Below are positions 58,090-64,000 of a stretch of DNA of 64,000 nucleotides, one piece after another (the stretch's first letter is position 1; the number at the start of each line of letters is the position of its first letter). This DNA comes from Punctularia strigosozonata HHB-11173 SS5 (lineage: Eukaryota > Basidiomycota > Agaricomycetes > Corticiales > Punctulariaceae): positions 1 to 64,000 of the forward strand of contig NW_006767454.1 of assembly GCF_000264995.1 (NCBI RefSeq). Reading direction: 5' to 3'. Both the position numbers and the translations under genes were made by a program. The notes under the pieces are model-generated. The model had not been told where the DNA came from and searched no databases. It saw nothing but the letters and a program-made list of their open reading frames with translations.

Positions 58090-60386
58090 TCATAATCGAC
58101 ACCAGTCGACGCAGGCGTCCGGTCCGTATTTGGCTTCGAGCCAGTCGTTGGCTTTCCTGAAGTGCCCGTTGCCGAGGAAACCCTTGTGGGCGCTTAACGG
58201 CGACGGGTGCTGGTGCGCGCGCAGAGAGAGAGAGTGGTATCAGCGGAACAATGAAGGAAACGAGAAACGCAAAGGCAAAAAAATGGAAGGAGAGTACAGC
58301 GAATGAATGGACGGCTGGCAAAAAATCCAGATTGATGGACCGCCGACGAGTGTGTGACGACGACGCGGGCGCCGAGGCTTGGCGCACGGCGTTCTCTTGG
58401 GCATAGCATCGCAGCATGGCACCCCCCTCGCTCCCGCTCGGAGAGAAGCGAGGGAGGGAGGGGATGCCACCACGACGGGAAGCGGCGAACGGGGATGGGC
58501 TCGATCGAAGGACTCACCGCGCTCTTCAGAATGAGATGCTTCGACTATTACACGCGAGACGGCGGCGCGACGATGGGAAAGACAAAAAAAAAAGGGCGGG
58601 GATCATCAGCGATGGTACCATTGATGTAAAACAAAATATGTCCGTCTCCCCCGTTCCCCGCTCCGAATGCGGGAGACGGAGAGACGAAGTCGGTCGGGGG
58701 ATCCAGGGTCGCCGTTGAGCCTTGGCAACTCGCGATGTACGGACGCCTCATCTCCCCAGGTACCGATATGCAAGAAGACACAAGAATGAAGGAAGACGGG
58801 GGCGGAGCATGTGTGCTGACCTTGTTGAGTTTCTCTGTACGCTTCGCGGCCCAGGCGCCCCAGCAGAGGAAGACGACGCCGCGGCCCGTGCCGGTCTTCG
58901 CGCCCAGGTTGGCACCGCCGTGTTTGTCGACGGCGTCGACGACTTTGTCCGTGAAGGATTCCCAGCCTTGTTTGCCGTGCGAGCCGGCTTTGCCCGGGCG
59001 GACGGTGAGGAAGGTGTTGAGGAGGAGGACGCCTTGGTCGGCCCAGGAGGTCAGGTCACTGTAGCGGTCGGATGGGTATCACGGAGATCGGGAAGCGGGG
59101 GCGGGGCGGTGGGCTCGCTTACCCGTGCCTCGGCGGAGTGAAGGAGGGATATTCGGATTTGATTTCGGCGTAGATCTGCGAAGGGCGTGCCCGTCAGCCG
59201 GAGACCGGTGGATCATCCGAAACGTTGAACACCGTACGTTCTTGAGAGACGGCGGCACCGCGACGCCGGGTAGGACTGAGAAACAGAGGCCTGCGACGAG
59301 GCGGATTTAGAAGGACGGGCGGAGCGGGGCGGTCGAAGTAATCAATACGGTACGAACCATGCGCTTGACCAGGACCGTGATACGGATCTGAGAGAGCGAA
59401 ACAGCCATCGTCAACAAACGGTCTAGAAGACACGAACGCATGTGCGCAGTACGCGTGCATGTTTGAGTGGGTCGATGAGGGCACACCTTGGCCAATAATG
59501 ACTACCTTCACCTTGCCTAGAGGCGTGTGCGTGGACCAGGAATAGATTTGTCGCGCTGCAGAGGTTCCGGAAGGGGGACGAAATGATAAGTGAACAGAAA
59601 TAAATCGTTGGCGCGGCGCGCGTGGCGCAGAGCGAAAGAGATCGCGACGCACGCGGAGGGTAGATCTGGCAATTCGCGTCGAGGCCTGTCAAACCTTCCG
59701 CGAGCAGGAAACGTTTGAGGGCGAGAAAGTATGGCTTCCTGATCTCGTCCTTGAGGACTTTCAGCCTGTGGGGTGCGTGTTCGCGCATCAGTGTCGTGGA
59801 TGCAGCGCTCGGAGGGGGGGGGGTCTGCACCCGGTCCGCGTGCGGAATGGGTGGACTTTGAGCGGAACTCACCAGCTCTTGCCCATAGTGACGTACTCGA
59901 GCTCGAGCAGCTGCTTCTCTTCCTCGCTGAGCGAGGCCTCGAATTCGGATTGCGAGAACGGGATAGAGTTCAGGGTCTAGGAGAACGATCGAGTTCAATA
60001 CGGAGAGGTTTCAACGTTCACGCTATCAGAAGATGAGCACGAGATACACATACCTTACCACCCCCGGCGGATGTGGACACGAGAGACGTGCTGGAACCTT
60101 CTGAAGCCAGCTTTGTCTTCTTCGGAGCAGGTCCGACACTCGAAGACGCGCTTTTCCCGCCCATCATGTCAAGCAGCGTGCGCTGGCGCTTGACGCCGCC
60201 TCCAGAGGTGGACGGCGCAGGAGCCTCCTTGCTTTGAACCTTCATGCTGCTCTCTGACTGATCCTGGGACGCGGCCGGTGACGAGGGAGCACTAGAGGTA
60301 GCAGCAGTCACGTCGGCGTCGGCGCCTTTGGTCGCCTTCGCGGGTTCAATATCCTCCAGATATACTGTCTCCTCCACGTCTGCCAT
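58090..60386 (-). CDS. UNG1: Uracil-DNA glycosylase
   Basis: Family 1 enzyme that removes uracil from DNA in base excision repair, nuclear and/or mitochondrial. The ATG at 60386 begins [20 protein letters not shown]; the disordered N-terminus contains QRTLLDMMG, which resembles a PCNA-binding motif. Catalytic exons: [51 protein letters not shown] (the water-activating Asp loop, joined across an intron to GQ), [20 protein letters not shown] with [40 protein letters not shown] and [20 protein letters not shown]. The last two motifs include a 21-nt microexon (58518-58538). The C-terminus is [17 protein letters not shown]. All active-site motifs are complete. Confidence 0.93.
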
Positions 60387-60517
60387 GACGACGACAAACA
60401 ACACGTAGAATGTAAGTAACCAAAGTCGAAGAAAAGCGCGACGAGTCGCGTCGGGCAAGTCGCGTGGCGCGTGCCAAATTTAACCTCGCGTTGCATTTAC
60501 GTAACCGACCGCTTTGA
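60387..60517. promoter_or_regulatory. Divergent promoter region, UNG1 and SEC59
   Basis: The UNG1 ATG at 60386 and the first open SEC59 exon at about 60518 are separated by about 130 bp. The true SEC59 start may also lie here, since no in-frame ATG opens that exon. Based on layout only. Confidence 0.35.
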
Positions 60518-63500
60518 GCGACATCATCGCCAGCGAGGTGGGACGAACCGAGAGGAGGTCAGAAGAAATCACTCTTCTTCGCCTCCAACACGGTTTCTCG
60601 CTACTTATTGACACTGGCGCGCTCTCGGTCTTCGCCATCGCCGCCGCCCACGGCGACCAAGAGTACCTCGCGTACGCTAGCACGCTCGTCGGATGCGGTG
60701 CGCAAGCGGCGACGTGTCGGTGCCGTAGCGCCGGTACAGTCGGAGACTGCTGTTAACGAATCGCCTAGCGTCGGCTGGAGTACGAGTTATCAAGCGGGGT
60801 CTTCCAGGTGCCGTGAACATTCACTGTCGATATCACATCCATGCGGGCTAACGTGCATTGCCAGTTCTGCATCTTCGAACGGAGGCTCCGATACTGAGAC
60901 AGACAGTGAGGGCCCGTTCGATCGCGGTCGCGCATATGACCACAGTCCCGTGCGGACATCGCACAACGGCGCCCCCGCCAAGCGGTCGTTTCTGGAATCC
61001 AGCCCCCACCCTCTACGCAGGGCATCGTCGGACGAGGGCCGTGCGCCCCGTCGGGGATCGTTCACCCGCTCGAGGTCGCCTGTAGTGAGGATAGGCAACG
61101 GCACCAGGCCTTCGCGCCCGCAGAGAACCCCGTCTTCGTCGATCATCGCGCGGCACAAGGCAACAAGGGTCAGATACATCTTACCCGCGACGCTCGATTT
61201 GCCGGTCTTGTCCTGGCGGGCAAAGTCGAAGGTGTCCGTCGACGCGAGGAGCTCGGCTGAAAGCACCTTGCTGCTCTGCTCCCTTCTGTATGCTGCTTGG
61301 CAGATTTCCCAATTCGAGCGAGGCGCTGCCGATGCATGGCTTGTCACAGGTCGGTCATGGTTGGCAAATGCGCATATAGGCTGACGATCCTCCCTAGAAC
61401 TGCTCGGACTCTTCGCCATCACAGTTGTCTATCTGATATGGACTCGCTGTATCATCACGAGCACCCTCGTATACCCGCCACCACCACCTCAACCCCCTGC
61501 TCGGCCGCAATCGCCTCGCGTGCCCGATTTCCGCGAAAGCAGACGCGGCAACTCGCTCCCGATACAACTTCCTGTGGTCCGTCAAGAGTTCTTCGGCTTC
61601 ATCTGGATGTCGGTACCCAAAAACTATAGGTGGGTTCAATATCCGGTTCCGTGAGTTACATGCGTGTTTACGGCACGCAGAGCGTCCTCCGACGATGGTA
61701 TCCTTTCCGCCCTCCTCATCGGGCCTTTGCTTGCCTCGGGCATACTCTGCAACACCTTGCGTCTCCGAGCCCGACATGGGCCCTCATATAACCCTGTACC
61801 CCCCGCGTGGCGCATCGAGCCCCCTGCCGTTCTGGCTTCCTCCACGGGCGCTCACTCATACACGGCCCTAGAAGCGCTTGTCGCGTCCGGACGCAACCTC
61901 GTCGACCTCTCAACGCTCCTCGCCGCGATCCTGCTGACGCATGTATGCGCATCGTGGTGGGCCGAGGAGTGGTACCGTCGCAGGACAGCGCTTGCCGAGG
62001 GTGAGCGTGGGACGGTCCCTCGCAAGGAAACGAAGAAGGCCGGTTTGTATATTGCGTTTGCTCTCGCGGTTTCTATCGGGATGCTCGTTCTGCAGGCAGT
62101 CATGCCGCTGGCGGGGCTCGGCTTGTGGCAAAGTGAGCCCGTCGTTTTTCCTCGTGGCGTATGGTGACTGACTCGTGGCACCGTCAGATCTTAGCTATGT
62201 GGACGTCTTGTTCAGCTCGGTGTTCTTCCAGGCGACCTTGTACGTCGCGATACGTCTTGCGCATCAGGGATTCACCCTCGGCGAGCTGGGACTGTTCGCG
62301 ACTGGGGCCACGATTCTTTTCATGGAGCTCACGAACCTAACAATCGCCAAGGTAGACATTACCCACATCGTTGCTCGTTGCACACTAACTCACTGTCTGC
62401 AAAAGATCTGGCCTGGGACGACGCTCTTCATCAAGACATATCGAGCGCCGACCCCGCTGCTGATCTACCAGCTGGCTCTTCTCCCGGGCTCGCTGCTTAC
62501 GGGCTTCCTTCTCTCGCCCATCCTCGTCCTCTCGCGCCGCCTCGCACGCCAGCCCGCGAAGCGCCTCCGCCAGGGCGCCCCCGCACACCTCAAGCAGCGG
62601 CGGCTGGTCGCGCTGGCGTTCTATGCCGGCGCGGTGCTCATCATCGGTGGCGTTATCGGTATCTGGACGCAGTGGTGTATGGGCGGACGAAACCCGTGGA
62701 CGTGGGCCGTGTTCTGGGTGCTCAAGGGGCGAAGAAAGTGGAGCCGGCCGGCGCTGCTGACCTACTGGGGCCTGCTCGGGATCATCAGCGTCGCAGGCTG
62801 GACGCGGCAGCTCGCACGCTCGCGGCGGTATCGCCCGATGAGCACGAATCAGGGCCAGGCGCCAGGGCCGGGCGAGGCCACGTCCTCTTTGACGGGATCG
62901 ATGTTTACGGAGAGGGAAGACGTCGCGAAGGCGTCGTCTCCGGACACGTCTGTGCCGTCGACGCCGCCCACTGGCGGATCGTTGTCGCTCACGCTGCCCA
63001 ACTTGTCCAACTTGCCCAATCTTCCGAACCTGCCCAACGGGACGGGCATGAGTCAGGCGGCGACGGAACTCCTGGACGCGGCGGACAAACGTGTGCCGAC
63101 GCTATCGCTGAATGCGCGTAGGAAGTTCTTCCATGCGCTGGCTGTGGCGATGTTTCTGCCTGGACTGGCGATCGACGTAGGTGTCTGATCGCGTATCCCT
63201 CTCTCTCCCGTGTTTCGTTGCCGTGGTGGTGAAAGAAGCGAGCTGAAATCAATACGTCTTGTAGCCGGCCTTCACTCATCTCTCGTTCTCGGCGGCCTTT
63301 GCATTGTTCACGTTCGCGGAGTACGTGCGCTATTTCGCGCTGTATCCACTCGGCGCGGCGGTACATGTGTTCCTGAACGAGTTCCTGGACGACAAGGACG
63401 CCGGTACCGCGATCCTCAGCCATTTCTACCTCCTCACGGGCTGCGCGGGCAGCCTGTGGTTTGAGCCGTGAGTCGTCCATATATTACGTCATGGGTTCCC

Positions 63501-63581
63501 TGGAGCCCGCATTCCTATTCAGCGCCAGACATCGTGTCTTTGTGTTCAGGCTTTCTGGCGTGGTCGCAGAAGTTTTCTGAG
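60518..63581 (+). CDS. SEC59: Dolichol kinase (start unresolved, C-terminus appears cut short)
   Basis: CTP-dependent kinase of the ER membrane that makes dolichyl phosphate for N-glycosylation, GPI anchors and O-mannosylation. A Ser/Arg-rich N-terminus (about 230 residues, with no ATG in its open frame) precedes many helices: LLLCSLLYAAWQISQFERGA, LLGLFAITVVYLIW, GILSALLIGPLLASGILCNT, LVDLSTLLAAILLTHVCASW, VDVLFSSVFFQATLYVAIRL, LLIYQLALLPGSLLTGFLLS, then LNARRKFFHALAVAMFLPGL, THLSFSAAFALFTFAEYVRY with FALYPLGAAVHVFLNEFLDD and AGTAILSHFYLLTGCAGSLW. These last blocks are diagnostic for Sec59. After FEP the best splice gives LSGVVAEVF and a stop; the conserved GxGDxxAS CTP-binding block is not seen before the window end. 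Confidence 0.8.
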
Positions 63582-64000
63582 CCCGTCTCTGATTTCCATC
63601 CACCTGGTCGGTTGCTCCGACTCCCTTTCTGGAGGTTTGGATTCACTGGAGCAACCGCATCATGCATGCTTGGTTTCGAATGGGCGCCCTCCTGCCATGC
63701 GTCTCCGAGCAACCAACTCTCGGATCGCGAGAAGCGCCGTGCTGCGCTGCGAGCATCCGCACTTTATTCCGCCGGATGGTGGGCGATTTCCCAGATTTGC
63801 CCGTGGGCTGTTTATCCCTTGATCGCCGGGGGTGTGCGGGCGCTGGTGGGTTGCCGTGGGCGCGATCACGAGCGTGTGGTTCTTCTGTCTTCGTGTGGTC
63901 GCACATCTTCTCGTACTGCACCCCCTCCGTGGAAAGTCGTCCGTTCCATTTTGTGTGTTTCCCTCATTGATCATCGATCCCGCGAATTCGGTTTGTTCGA
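63582..64000. other. Window edge after the SEC59 exons, nothing recognised
   Basis: About 420 bp without a supported gene. Overlapping frames on both strands are open by chance, and none continues the dolichol kinase family. A remaining SEC59 exon could lie beyond the window, but only with an intron over 500 nt, unlike the rest of the gene. Confidence 0.35.

Noticed and set aside
57311-58306. 331-codon plus-strand open frame
   Set aside because: Compositionally odd, no motif, and it runs antisense into UNG1 exons that are strongly supported.

Overview
The window looks like nuclear DNA of an agaricomycete fungus, most likely a wood-decay polypore relative. The genes are rich in spliceosomal introns of about 45-70 nt, coding DNA is GC-rich, and intergenic DNA is less so. 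The gene set supports this: DUF6534 membrane proteins in tandem, an SC15-like secreted protein, TKL-type kinases with a HGD catalytic loop, a basidiomycete-type sesquiterpene synthase and CYP51. All coordinates and splice sites come from reading the sequence by eye; nothing was run against a database.

Layout. 1-1128 has no convincing gene. 1129-2238 (-) is F-actin capping protein beta. 2491-4939 (-) is a protein kinase spliced to a seven-bladed WD40 propeller. 5274-7161 (-) is CYP51/Erg11. 7162-9012 holds only decayed gene scraps. 9013-20033 (+) is a decaying array of DUF6534 membrane-protein genes, with an SC15-like secreted-protein gene and a fossil copy of the DUF6534/BSD2 junction inside it. 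20447-21942 (+) is the intact BSD2/Ndfip-like gene. Then come a complex I NDUFB10-like subunit (+), a TRAP-alpha/Irc22-like ER protein (-), cystathionine beta-lyase (+), mevalonate kinase (+), a sesquiterpene synthase (-), RPB5 (-), Swd2 (+), an aquaporin whose intron contains an assembly gap (-), a type I DnaJ protein (-) and a kinase-TPR fusion (-). 44570-47228 is gene-poor. The last part is housekeeping: Rcm1/NSUN5 (+), branchpoint-binding protein (-), Ssl2/XPB (+), a bZIP factor (+), uracil-DNA glycosylase (-) and a dolichol-kinase gene (+) that seems to stop early near the window edge.

Themes. Four genes make or use isoprenoids (ERG11, ERG12, the terpene synthase, SEC59); ERG12 and the terpene synthase are direct convergent neighbours. 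Two unrelated loci fuse a TKL-like kinase to a repeat domain (WD40 and TPR), an architecture that recalls NLR-type sensors with a kinase in place of the NTPase. Splicing is unusual in places: several GC-AG introns, a 20-nt and a 21-nt microexon, and a 6-nt microexon in the DnaJ gene that would carry the invariant Asp of the HPD motif. The 9-20 kb region records repeated duplication and decay of one gene neighbourhood. No LTR or viral element was recognised.
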